Assembly: GCA_012841255.1 (NCBI GenBank)
Contig: DUUZ01000179.1
Span: 1-15,624, forward strand
Source of the DNA: Clostridiaceae bacterium
GTDB taxonomy: Bacteria > Bacillota > Clostridia > Saccharofermentanales > DTU023
Direction of reading: 5' to 3'
Length of the DNA stretch: 15,624 nt
The notes beneath the pieces are model-generated. The model was not told the DNA's origin and did no database searches. It was given only the letters and a program-made list of their open reading frames with translations. Positions within the stretch are counted from its first letter, which is position 1; every line of letters starts with the position of its first letter. A program made the position numbers and the translations under genes. Below, piece by piece: positions 5,781 to 13,213 of the stretch.

Positions 5781-7808
5781 ATGAAAGCAATGCGTAAGTT
5801 GACTGCCGCGCTGATAATCATCGCGCTGGTGGTCATGCTCTTCCCGGTCAATGTACTGGCTGCGGACGTACAGTTTGTCATTTACCATACCAACGATATC
5901 CACGGAAGGGCCAAGGGAAATGACACAGATGTCATCGGCTATGCCCGCTACAAGCAGATCATAGACGCCGACCGGGCCAATACCGATATCGACGAAGTCC
6001 TGGTCTTCGACGCCGGCGATGCAATCCATGGCACGCTTTTTGCCCAATTCAGTTCGGGTGAGAGCATGATCGACCTGATGTCTGCGGTCGGGACCGACGC
6101 CATGACCTCCGGCAACCATGAATTCGACTATGGCGCCGACCAGCTTCTGGTTCTGGAAGGCAAGGCTTCCTTTCCCATCATGGGAGCCAACATCAAGAAG
6201 GGGTCGGACGACTTCCTGTCAGTCAACCACAAGACCTTTGAAGTCAACGGCAAAAAGATTACTGTCTTCGGGGTCACCACCCCCGAGACCAAGGTCAAGG
6301 CCCACCCCAATTACACCAAGGGTCTCTCCTTCGGGGCCGGTTCCGACGAACAGGATCTTGCGGCCTTTGCCCTGAACGTCCAGGCCGCCATCGATGGCCT
6401 GCGGGATGATGCCGATGTCCTGATCATGATGGGCCACATCGGGGTGGACCAAAGTTCCCCCATCAGCACAACTACCCTGGTTCCGCTTTTAACGGGGCTG
6501 GACCTGGTCATTGACGGCCACAGCCATACCGTTTACAACCAGACCGTTGCGGATAAGGATGGGGTCGACGTCCCCATAGCCCAGACCGGATCCTACTTTG
6601 CCAATGTCGGCCGGATCAAAATTGAGTTTGACGGTGCCGAGACCCGTGTCATCCCGGAGACCATCACTTTTGCAGATGTCAAAGACCTGCCGGGCGATGC
6701 CGGCATCCTGGCCATGATCCAGGCCTTTGAAGATGAAAACGACCAGGAACTGGGAACAATCATCGGCAAGACGGCAACCAATCTTGAACAGTTCGGCGAT
6801 TTCAGGGGCGGCGATGTAGCCCTGACCCGGGTCCGGGAAACCAACCTGGGCAACCTGGTCGCCGATGCGCTCCGCCTGGCCACGGGAGCAGACCTGGCCA
6901 TGACCAACGGCGGCGGCATCCGGGCCAATATCCCCGCCGGCGACATCAGCTTTGGCGATGCCGTTTCAGTCCTGCCCTTCGGCAACCTGATCACTGTCAT
7001 CCGGGTGACCGGACAGGATATTATTGATGCCCTGGCCCATGGTGCCAAGGGCTTCCCTGCTCCGGGCGGAGGCTTCCCCCAGGTGTCGGGCATGTCCTAC
7101 ACCATTGTGACGGAGATCACAGGAGATGTGGAGAGCTTCACGGGGATCACCGATGTCCTGGTCGACGGGACCCCCATCGATCCTGCCAAATCCTACACTC
7201 TGGCCACCAACGACTTCATGGCGGTGGGCGGAGACGGCTATGAAATGTTTGAGGACTCTGAACAGGTCCTGCTCCACGGGCTCATGCTGGAAGCCTTCAT
7301 CGAATTGATTGAGGATCTGACGGCCCAGGCCGGTCCTTCGGGCTTTGTCTACACAGTGGAAGGCCGGATCAAGGTCAACACCGACGGTCAGGATGCGGTA
7401 CTTCCTGCGACCGTGGAAAAGCCGGCCTCCGACTGGAAACCCGGCGGCGGAGATCTGGCCTTTGTCTTGAACGGCGAAGTCCAGGATCTGCGCAATGTCT
7501 TCGTGAACGGTGAGGTTCTGGATCCCGCACACTATGAAGCCGAAGCGGGCAGCACCATTGTGACCGTCAGCAAGGATTACCTGGAAACCCTGGAGCCCGG
7601 GAAATACGAATTCGGCTTCGAATTCTCGCAAGGTGAATCGGTGACCGGAGGAATGGTCACGGTTTCCCTTGAGGTTTATCCTGAAGATGATATGGGTGAA
7701 ATCATCCCGACAGGCCAGTCCATGATCTATCCTGCCGCAGGGGTTCTCTTCATCCTGATGGCCGCCGGCCTGGCCCTGGCCAGCCGGAAAAGGCGTGATG
7801 TCGTCTAG
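5781..7808 (+). CDS. Secreted/cell-surface 5'-nucleotidase (metallophosphatase + 5'-nucleotidase C domain)
   Basis: A 675-residue exported protein that should dephosphorylate nucleotides outside the cell. Residues 1-27 form a signal peptide with cleavage likely near VLA-AD. The metallophosphoesterase domain has all metal-ligand motifs: NDIHG (Asp39, His41), DAGD (Asp80), GNHEFDYG (Asn112, His113), GHIG (His219) and DGHSHT (His247, His249). The 5'-nucleotidase C-terminal domain has TNLGNLVADA, TNGGGIRAN (375-383) and VGGDGYEMF (near 479). About 555-630 resembles an X2-type Ig-like domain (VFVNG...HYEAE...VSKDYLETLEPGKYEFGFEF). The end is IPTG (642-645), a hydrophobic segment and RKRR, i.e. a sorting-signal-like anchor. 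AGGAGG ends five bases before this ATG; an upstream TTG would spoil the signal peptide. A TTGTCA at 5703-5708 may be part of its promoter, but no well-spaced -10 is clear. Confidence 0.93.
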   Translation: MKAMRKLTAALIIIALVVMLFPVNVLAADVQFVIYHTNDIHGRAKGNDTDVIGYARYKQIIDADRANTDIDEVLVFDAGDAIHGTLFAQFSSGESMIDLMSAVGTDAMTSGNHEFDYGADQLLVLEGKASFPIMGANIKKGSDDFLSVNHKTFEVNGKKITVFGVTTPETKVKAHPNYTKGLSFGAGSDEQDLAAFALNVQAAIDGLRDDADVLIMMGHIGVDQSSPISTTTLVPLLTGLDLVIDGHSHTVYNQTVADKDGVDVPIAQTGSYFANVGRIKIEFDGAETRVIPETITFADVKDLPGDAGILAMIQAFEDENDQELGTIIGKTATNLEQFGDFRGGDVALTRVRETNLGNLVADALRLATGADLAMTNGGGIRANIPAGDISFGDAVSVLPFGNLITVIRVTGQDIIDALAHGAKGFPAPGGGFPQVSGMSYTIVTEITGDVESFTGITDVLVDGTPIDPAKSYTLATNDFMAVGGDGYEMFEDSEQVLLHGLMLEAFIELIEDLTAQAGPSGFVYTVEGRIKVNTDGQDAVLPATVEKPASDWKPGGGDLAFVLNGEVQDLRNVFVNGEVLDPAHYEAEAGSTIVTVSKDYLETLEPGKYEFGFEFSQGESVTGGMVTVSLEVYPEDDMGEIIPTGQSMIYPAAGVLFILMAAGLALASRKRRDVV

Positions 7809-7832
7809 GCCTTAACTGCAGGCTTTTTGCCG

Positions 7833-7864
7833 GAGACCGCCTCCCTTGGGGGCGGTCTCTTTTT
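7833..7864 (+). terminator. Strong intrinsic terminator after the 5'-nucleotidase gene
   Basis: GAGACCGCC (7833-7841) pairs perfectly with GGCGGTCTC (7851-7859), extended inward by U-G and two C-G pairs to a CTT loop, and is followed by TTTTT (7860-7864). A second small dyad, TGGCC-TTTT-GGCCA, directly follows at about 7864-7877. Confidence 0.93.
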
Positions 7865-7896
7865 GGCCTTTTGGCCATGCGCCGTCCGCCTGCTCG

Positions 7897-7905
7897 TGCT
7901 ATAGT
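7897..7905 (+). promoter_or_regulatory. Candidate extended -10 promoter for pyrG
   Basis: TGCTATAGT combines the TGn extension with a hexamer matching TATAAT in five of six positions. No good -35 is visible, which extended -10 promoters can tolerate. A transcript would start near 7911-7914, giving a leader of about 70 bases that contains the hairpin at 7924-7941. Confidence 0.45.
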
Positions 7906-7923
7906 ATTCAGAGAATTAAGGGA

Positions 7924-7948
7924 GTTGGGCACAGGCCCGGCATTTTTT
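7924..7948 (+). terminator. Leader terminator / attenuator candidate upstream of pyrG
   Basis: GTTGGGC (7924-7930) pairs with GCCCGGC (7935-7941), seven pairs including two G-U, around ACAG; one A and TTTTTT (7943-7948) follow. It lies inside the predicted leader, 33 bases before the pyrG start, and after the strong terminator of the preceding gene, so its natural role would be attenuation of pyrG itself. In Bacillus subtilis pyrG is controlled by a leader terminator in response to CTP; whether the same holds here is inference. Confidence 0.5.
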
Positions 7949-7981
7949 ATTATTTGAACAGATGATTTGAGGAAACAGGAG

Positions 7982-9619
7982 ATGGCAACCAAGTATATTT
8001 TCGTTACCGGAGGCGTGGTATCAGGACTGGGCAAGGGCATTACGGCGGCCGCTTTGGGCCGTTTGCTCATCGCCCGTGGACTCAGTGTCCGCATCCAGAA
8101 ATTCGACCCCTACATCAACGTGGACCCGGCACTTATGAGTCCCACCCAGCACGGGGAAATCTTCGTCACCGAGGACGGGGCGGAGACCGATCTGGATATC
8201 GGGCACTATGAGCGCTTCACCGACGTCAATCTGACCAGCGAGAGCGACATTACCTCGGGCCGGATCTACCTCAATGTAATCAACCGGGAACGGTCGGGCG
8301 GCTATGAGGGCGGCACGGTTCAGGTTGTTCCCCATATCATCAATGAGATCAAGAGCCATGTCTACCAGGTGTCGGAGGAAGGCCAGGTGGATGTGGTCAT
8401 CTCCGAGATCGGGGGGACCGTGGGTGACATGGAGGGGCAGCCCTTCATCGAGGCCATCCGCCAGGTCAGCTATGAGGCCGGCCGGGGCAATGTCCTCTTC
8501 ATCCACGTCACCTTGCTGCCCTACGTGAAAAAACCGGGGGAGATCAAAACCAAGCCCACCCAGCACAGCGTCCAGAAGCTCCTGTCCTACGGCATCCAGC
8601 CGGACATCCTGGTCTGCCGGACCGAGCTGCCCTTGGATGAGAGTATCCGGGAGAAGCTGGCCCTTTTCTGCAATGTCCGCATGGACTCGGTCATCCAGAA
8701 TGTGGATTGCGATTCGGTCTACGAACTGCCCCTGATCTTTGAGAAAGAGGGCTTTGCCCAGGTGGTCTGTGACCGGCTGGGGCTGACCTCTTCCGAACCC
8801 TTCCTGGACGACTGGATTTCTCTGGTGGAGAAGGCCAAGGCCGGGCGGGAACCCCTGAACATTGCCCTGGTCGGCAAGTATATCGAACTCCAGGACGCCT
8901 ATTACAGTGTTGTGGAAGCCCTGGATCACGCGGGAATCGCATTAGGTCTGGAACCCGTCATCGACTGGATTTCCAGCGAGGAACTGGAAGGCATTTCACC
9001 GGAAGAAGTCGACCGGAGGCTGGAGAAGGCCGACGCCGTCCTGGTGCCCGGAGGCTTTGGCGCCCGGGGTATGGAGGGCATGATCCAGGCCAGCCGCAGT
9101 GCCCGGGAACGGAAGATCCCCTTCTTCGGAATCGGCCTGGGCATGCAGATGGGCGTGGTGGACATCGCCCGCCATGTGGCGGGAATCGAGGATGCCCATA
9201 CGGATGAATGGGAAGAAGACTGCCAGGATGTCTTCTATTTCGCAGGCCTGACCGAGGAAATGCGAAAGAATGTCAACTGCATTCCTTTCTGCGAGCGGCC
9301 CATGCGAAGCGGCGCCTTCCCCATGATTCTGGAGGAGGGTTCGCTCCTGCGGGAACTTTACGGCAGCGAGGAAGCCTCGGAACGCCACCATCACCGCCGG
9401 GAATTCAACCCCGCCTACTCCGGAGTCCTGGCCGCCAGCGGCCTCAAGTATTCCGCCGTATCCCCCGACGGCCGCCTGGTTGAAGCCGTCGAATGGCCGG
9501 AACACCCCTTTTATATCGGGACCATCTACCATCCCCAATTCAAGTCCAGGCCCACGCGGCCCCACCCCCTCTTCCTGGCCTTCCTTGAAAAGGCACTTCT
9601 TCACAAAAAAGGAGAATAA
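7982..9619 (+). CDS. pyrG: CTP synthase with intact synthase domain but degenerate glutaminase triad
   Basis: A 545-residue CTP synthase, which aminates UTP to CTP using ATP and ammonia, normally released from glutamine by its own C-terminal domain. The synthase domain (1 to about 268) has the P-loop GGVVSGLGKG (10-19), Asp72 and Glu142 for Mg binding, and KTKPTQHSVQKL for UTP/CTP. The amidotransferase domain (about 295-540) keeps PGGFGARG (356-363), but the nucleophile elbow reads GIGLGMQ: the codon at 9134-9136 is GGC, so residue 385 is Gly instead of Cys. The HPEF motif reads HPQF (His517, Gln519), and ERHRHRYE reads ERHHHRRE (467-474). The frame is otherwise intact and of normal length. 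The ATG at 7982 gives the usual N-terminus; GAGGAA lies seven bases upstream. The IMP dehydrogenase gene starts two bases after its stop. Confidence 0.95.
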   Translation: MATKYIFVTGGVVSGLGKGITAAALGRLLIARGLSVRIQKFDPYINVDPALMSPTQHGEIFVTEDGAETDLDIGHYERFTDVNLTSESDITSGRIYLNVINRERSGGYEGGTVQVVPHIINEIKSHVYQVSEEGQVDVVISEIGGTVGDMEGQPFIEAIRQVSYEAGRGNVLFIHVTLLPYVKKPGEIKTKPTQHSVQKLLSYGIQPDILVCRTELPLDESIREKLALFCNVRMDSVIQNVDCDSVYELPLIFEKEGFAQVVCDRLGLTSSEPFLDDWISLVEKAKAGREPLNIALVGKYIELQDAYYSVVEALDHAGIALGLEPVIDWISSEELEGISPEEVDRRLEKADAVLVPGGFGARGMEGMIQASRSARERKIPFFGIGLGMQMGVVDIARHVAGIEDAHTDEWEEDCQDVFYFAGLTEEMRKNVNCIPFCERPMRSGAFPMILEEGSLLRELYGSEEASERHHHRREFNPAYSGVLAASGLKYSAVSPDGRLVEAVEWPEHPFYIGTIYHPQFKSRPTRPHPLFLAFLEKALLHKKGE

Positions 9620-9621
9620 AC

Positions 9622-11127
9622 ATGGCCCAGCTGATTCCTGAACTATCCCGCACCTTCAGCGAATTTCTCCTCGTCCCCAACCGGACGACCCACGACTGCA
9701 TCCCCGACCGGGTCCGGCTTGAAACGCCCCTGGTCAAGTACCGCAAAGGGGAGGAGAAAAGCCCCGTCACCCTGACCATCCCTTTGGTGTCAGCCATTAT
9801 GCAGGCCGTCTCTGATGACGGCATGGCCATCGCCCTGGCCCGCCAGGGCGGCCTGTCCTTCATCTTCGGCTCCCAGCCCATCGAGGAGCAGTGCGAGATG
9901 GTCCGCAAGGTCAAGAAATTCAAGGCCGGCTTTGTTCCCAGCGACAGCAACCTGGGACCGGATGCGACTTTGGCGGACATTGTCCGCCTGAAGCAGAAGA
10001 CCGGCCACTCCACCGTTCCCATCACCGAGGACGGGACCTCCAACGGCCGCCTGGTCGGTATCGTGACCAGCCGGGACTACCGGGTCTCGAGGCTGGACCC
10101 CGGCCTTCGGGTCCGGGATTTCATGACTCCCCTGGAGGATATTATTTTCGGCCGCGAGGGGATCACCTTGAGCGAAGCCAACGATATCATCTGGGACCAC
10201 AAGCTGAACCAGCTGCCCATCCTGGATGAGCGGGGCCATCTGGTCTCCCTGGTCTTCCGCAAGGACTACGCTGAACACAAGGAGAATCCGGGCGAGATGC
10301 TGGACTCCCATAAGCGGCTCCTGGCCGGAGCCGGCATCAACACCCGCGACTATAAAGAAAGGGTTCCGGCCCTTCTGGAGGCTGGCTGCGATGTTCTCTG
10401 CATCGATTCCTCGGACGGTTTTTCAGACTGGCAGCGGGACACCATCGAATACATCCGCAGGGAATACGGACCGGACCTGCCTCTGGGGGCAGGGAATGTC
10501 GTCGATGAAGACGGCTTCCGCTTCCTGGCTGAAGCCGGAGCCTCCTTCATCAAGGTGGGGATCGGCGGCGGTTCCATCTGCATCACCCGGGAACAGAAGG
10601 GCATCGGCCGGGGCCAGGCCTCGGCCCTGATGGATGTGGCCCGGGCCCGGGACCGCTGGTTCCGGGAGACGGGCGTCTACATTCCCCTTTGTTCGGACGG
10701 GGGGATTGTCCACGACTACCACATGGTCCTGGCCCTGGCCATGGGAGCGGATTTCCTCATGCTGGGCCGCTATTTTGCCCGCTTCGACGAAAGCCCCACC
10801 CGCCGGGTCCTCTTCAACGGCTCCTATGTCAAGGAGTACTGGGGCGAGGGCTCCAACCGGGCCCGCAACTGGCAGCGCTATGACGACGGCGGCTCCGGCG
10901 GCATGCTCTTTGAGGAGGGCGTGGACTCCTATGTTCCCTATGCCGGGAAGCTGGCCGACAATGTCGAGACCACCCTGGCCAAGATCAAGGCCACCATGTG
11001 TGCCTGCGGCTCGGTCAGCCTGCCGGAACTCCAGGAGAGGGCCCGGCTGACCATTGTCTCGCCGACCAGTATAGTGGAAGGCGGCGCCCATGATGTCATC
11101 CATAAGGAAAGTGACCGGGGCAGGTGA
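9622..11127 (+). CDS. guaB: IMP dehydrogenase, divergent clostridial-type
   Basis: A 501-residue IMP dehydrogenase, which oxidises IMP to XMP with NAD+, the committed step of GMP synthesis. It is a TIM barrel interrupted by a pair of CBS domains (about 110-220, with GHSTVPITEDG and HKLNQLPILDERG). The active loop is GIGGGSICITREQKG with catalytic Cys320; the phosphate/IMP region has CSDGGI (357-362) and MGADFLMLGRYFA. The flap carries the general-base pair Arg419-Tyr420 in NWQRYD, followed by EEGVDSYVPYAG. The loop and flap wording differ from the E. coli/B. subtilis enzymes (usual loop GSICTTR, flap DRYFQ), matching an alternative group I recall from Clostridia; this is memory, not a search. 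GMP reductase is less likely because of length, CBS domains and flap. GGAG lies seven bases before the ATG. The two-base gap to pyrG implies one transcript. Confidence 0.9.
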   Translation: MAQLIPELSRTFSEFLLVPNRTTHDCIPDRVRLETPLVKYRKGEEKSPVTLTIPLVSAIMQAVSDDGMAIALARQGGLSFIFGSQPIEEQCEMVRKVKKFKAGFVPSDSNLGPDATLADIVRLKQKTGHSTVPITEDGTSNGRLVGIVTSRDYRVSRLDPGLRVRDFMTPLEDIIFGREGITLSEANDIIWDHKLNQLPILDERGHLVSLVFRKDYAEHKENPGEMLDSHKRLLAGAGINTRDYKERVPALLEAGCDVLCIDSSDGFSDWQRDTIEYIRREYGPDLPLGAGNVVDEDGFRFLAEAGASFIKVGIGGGSICITREQKGIGRGQASALMDVARARDRWFRETGVYIPLCSDGGIVHDYHMVLALAMGADFLMLGRYFARFDESPTRRVLFNGSYVKEYWGEGSNRARNWQRYDDGGSGGMLFEEGVDSYVPYAGKLADNVETTLAKIKATMCACGSVSLPELQERARLTIVSPTSIVEGGAHDVIHKESDRGR

Positions 11128-11151
11128 CAAACATAAATAAATCTATATAAT
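11124..11151 (+). promoter_or_regulatory. Candidate sigma-A promoter for greA-lysS-udg-uvrB
   Basis: GTGACA (11124-11129, five of six matches to TTGACA) and a perfect TATAAT (11146-11151) are separated by 16 bases. The -35 overlaps the IMP dehydrogenase stop codon. It would start a leader of about 75 bases before greA. Confidence 0.65.
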
Positions 11152-11168
11152 GTTTGAGTTCATAAGGC

Positions 11169-11230
11169 TTCCGCTTGAAAGAAAGCCGGAACAAAGAGAA
11201 CAAAGAGAATGAAGTAAAGGGGAATGAAGT
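11169..11230 (+). repeat. greA leader: hairpin and purine-rich short repeats
   Basis: TTCCGCTT (11169-11176) can pair with AAGCCGGAA (11183-11191) with one bulged C, a hairpin without a T run. Directly after it come two tandem copies of GAACAAAGA (11189-11206) and two copies of GAATGAAGT (11207-11215 and 11222-11230) separated by six bases. The nearest Shine-Dalgarno-like run, GGGG at 11219-11222, is 11 bases from the greA ATG, longer than usual. Confidence 0.45.
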
Positions 11231-11233
11231 CAG

Positions 11234-11728
11234 ATGGCAGAAACTGTCTATGAAATGACCTACGGGAAGATCCGCGAGTACCAGGAAGAGCTGGAAGACC
11301 GCAAGACCCGGGTCGCGGCCGAGATCGCCGAAAGGCTGAAAGAAGCCCGCGCACACGGGGATATCACGGAAAACTCGGAATTCGATGATGCCAAACAGGC
11401 CTATGCCGACAATGACATGCGCATCGTGGAGATCGAGGAGATCCTGAAGAACGCCAAAGTCATCGACGAGAAGGGGATCAGCAAGACCCGGGTCACCCTG
11501 GGCGGCAAAGTCCTTCTCCGCCATGAGGATACGGGAATCGAACAAGAATACATGATCGTCTCCGCCAAGGAGGAAGATATCATGATCGGCAAGCTGTCAA
11601 GCGAGTCCCCTGTGGGCCAGGCCATCCTGGGCAAACGCAAGGGCGATACCGTGGAAGTCAAGACACCGACGGGAATGCTCAAATACTCCATAGTCCGCAT
11701 TTCCAGACCGAAGGGATCCGATGAATGA
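11234..11728 (+). CDS. greA: Transcription elongation factor GreA
   Basis: A 164-residue GreA, which enters the RNA polymerase secondary channel and stimulates cleavage of backtracked transcripts. The N-terminal half is a coiled coil whose tip has HGDITENSEFDDAK (41-54), with Asp43 and Glu46 as the acidic catalytic pair seen at the GreA tip. The C-terminal half is the FKBP-like domain (EYMIVSAKEED, then SSESPVGQAILGKRKGDTVEV), the usual GreA ending. Length is close to the normal 157-160. It is the first gene after a good promoter candidate and overlaps lysS by four bases (ATGA), an arrangement common in Bacillota. Confidence 0.96.
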   Translation: MAETVYEMTYGKIREYQEELEDRKTRVAAEIAERLKEARAHGDITENSEFDDAKQAYADNDMRIVEIEEILKNAKVIDEKGISKTRVTLGGKVLLRHEDTGIEQEYMIVSAKEEDIMIGKLSSESPVGQAILGKRKGDTVEVKTPTGMLKYSIVRISRPKGSDE

Positions 11729-13209
11729 CCTTTGATACACAAGAAGTCCTGCCCGAACAGATGCAGTTCCGGCTGGACAAGCTGAGAACACTGGAAGAAG
11801 AGGGCAAGAGTCCCTACCTTCTGACCTCCTGCCGGGTGACCCACCATGCAGAGGATATTGTGCAGGACTTCGACAAGCTGGAAGAGACCGAAGTTCGCGT
11901 GGCCGGCCGTCTCATGGGCAAGCGGGGCATGGGCAAAGTCTCCTTTGCAGACCTTTTGGACCGGACGGGGACCATCCAGATTTTCAGCCGCAAGGACAAT
12001 CTGGGCGAGGAATCCTACGGGGCCTGGCAGGAGCTGGATCTGGGCGATCTGGTGGCTGTTTCGGGCCAGGTCTTCCGGACCAAGACCGGGGAAGTCTCCA
12101 TCCGGAACGCGGAGTGGACTCTCCTTGCCAAGTCGCTTCGCCCCCTGCCTGAGAAATTCCACGGACTCCGGGATACCGATGTCCGCTACAGAAAACGTTA
12201 TCTGGACCTCATGGTCAACCCGGAGGTCCGGGACACCTTTATCAAGAGGAGCCGGATCATCCAGCTGATCAGGAGGGAGCTTGACGGACGGGGCTACCTG
12301 GAAGTGGAAACTCCGCTCCTCAATACCATCGCGGGCGGCGCTGCGGCCCGTCCTTTTGTGACCCATCACAATGCCCTGGACCTGGATCTTTTCCTGCGGA
12401 TTTCGCCTGAGCTTTATCTGAAGCGCCTGATTGTGGGGGGGCTTGAACGGGTCTACGAGATCGGCCGCAACTTCCGCAATGAGGGCATGAGCACCCGGCA
12501 CAACCCCGAGTTCACCATGCTGGAACTCTATGAGGCCTTCGGCGACTACCACACCATGATGGACATCACGGAATCTTTGATTTCAAAAGCGGCAGAGGAA
12601 ATCTGCGGAGGCTATGAGATCGACTATCAGGGGACGCCCATTTCCCTGGCCCCGCCCTTTCGCCGGATCAGCATGATCGATGCGGTCCGCGAGCACACGG
12701 GCCTGGACTTTGCCGTCCTCACAAGTGATGAAGAAGCCCGGGAGGCCGCTTCGGCCTACGGCCTAGAGGATGTCGGCCCGGCCATGCCCTGGGGTGAGGT
12801 CCTGAATGCCTGTTTTGAAGAATATGCGGAAGACAAGCTGATCCAGCCCACCTTCCTGATCGATTACCCCATCGAGATCTCCCCCTTGACCAAGATCAAG
12901 GAGGGGACAAAGGGGAGACTGACCGAGCGCTTCGAGATCTTCATCGGGGGCCGGGAATACGGCAACGCCTATTCCGAACTCAATGATCCCTTTGATCAGC
13001 GCCGGCGTTTCGCCGACCAGCAGCGCCGCCACGAAGCCGGTGACGAGGAGGCCCAGCTTCCGGACGAGGATTTTGTGGAATCCCTGGAATACGGGATGCC
13101 GCCCACGGGCGGGCTGGGCATCGGCATCGACCGCCTGGTCATGCTCCTGACCAACCAGCCTTCCATCCGGGACGTCCTGCTCTTCCCCACCATGAAGCCT
13201 CTGGATTGA
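11725..13209 (+). CDS. lysS: Lysyl-tRNA synthetase, class II
   Basis: A 494-residue class II lysyl-tRNA synthetase, which charges tRNA-Lys in the cytoplasm. An OB-fold anticodon-binding domain comes first (about 50-140, VRVAGRLMGKRGMGKVSFADL). The catalytic domain has motif 1 around RYLDLMVNPEVRDTF and VETPLL, motif 2 RVYEIGRNFRNEG from residue 242 with FTMLELYEAF, and motif 3 GLGIGIDRL from 463 with Arg470, ending VLLFPTMKP as in the family. Length is normal. Start ATG overlaps the greA stop as ATGA; AAGGGA lies eight bases upstream. The downstream glycosylase gene begins four bases after its stop, so the genes are very likely cotranscribed. Confidence 0.97.
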   Translation: MTFDTQEVLPEQMQFRLDKLRTLEEEGKSPYLLTSCRVTHHAEDIVQDFDKLEETEVRVAGRLMGKRGMGKVSFADLLDRTGTIQIFSRKDNLGEESYGAWQELDLGDLVAVSGQVFRTKTGEVSIRNAEWTLLAKSLRPLPEKFHGLRDTDVRYRKRYLDLMVNPEVRDTFIKRSRIIQLIRRELDGRGYLEVETPLLNTIAGGAAARPFVTHHNALDLDLFLRISPELYLKRLIVGGLERVYEIGRNFRNEGMSTRHNPEFTMLELYEAFGDYHTMMDITESLISKAAEEICGGYEIDYQGTPISLAPPFRRISMIDAVREHTGLDFAVLTSDEEAREAASAYGLEDVGPAMPWGEVLNACFEEYAEDKLIQPTFLIDYPIEISPLTKIKEGTKGRLTERFEIFIGGREYGNAYSELNDPFDQRRRFADQQRRHEAGDEEAQLPDEDFVESLEYGMPPTGGLGIGIDRLVMLLTNQPSIRDVLLFPTMKPLD

Positions 13210-13213
13210 TGCC

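Noticed and set aside
8021..8929. Long minus-strand frame of about 300 codons opposite pyrG (and similar ones opposite guaB, lysS and uvrB)
   Set aside because: These arise from GC-rich third positions in the real genes; none has a recognisable domain or a ribosome binding site.
9121..9150. Frameshift or pseudogene as explanation of the altered PyrG elbow
   Set aside because: The frame is continuous for 545 residues and the residues around the changed codon match the family on both sides, so only point substitutions explain it.
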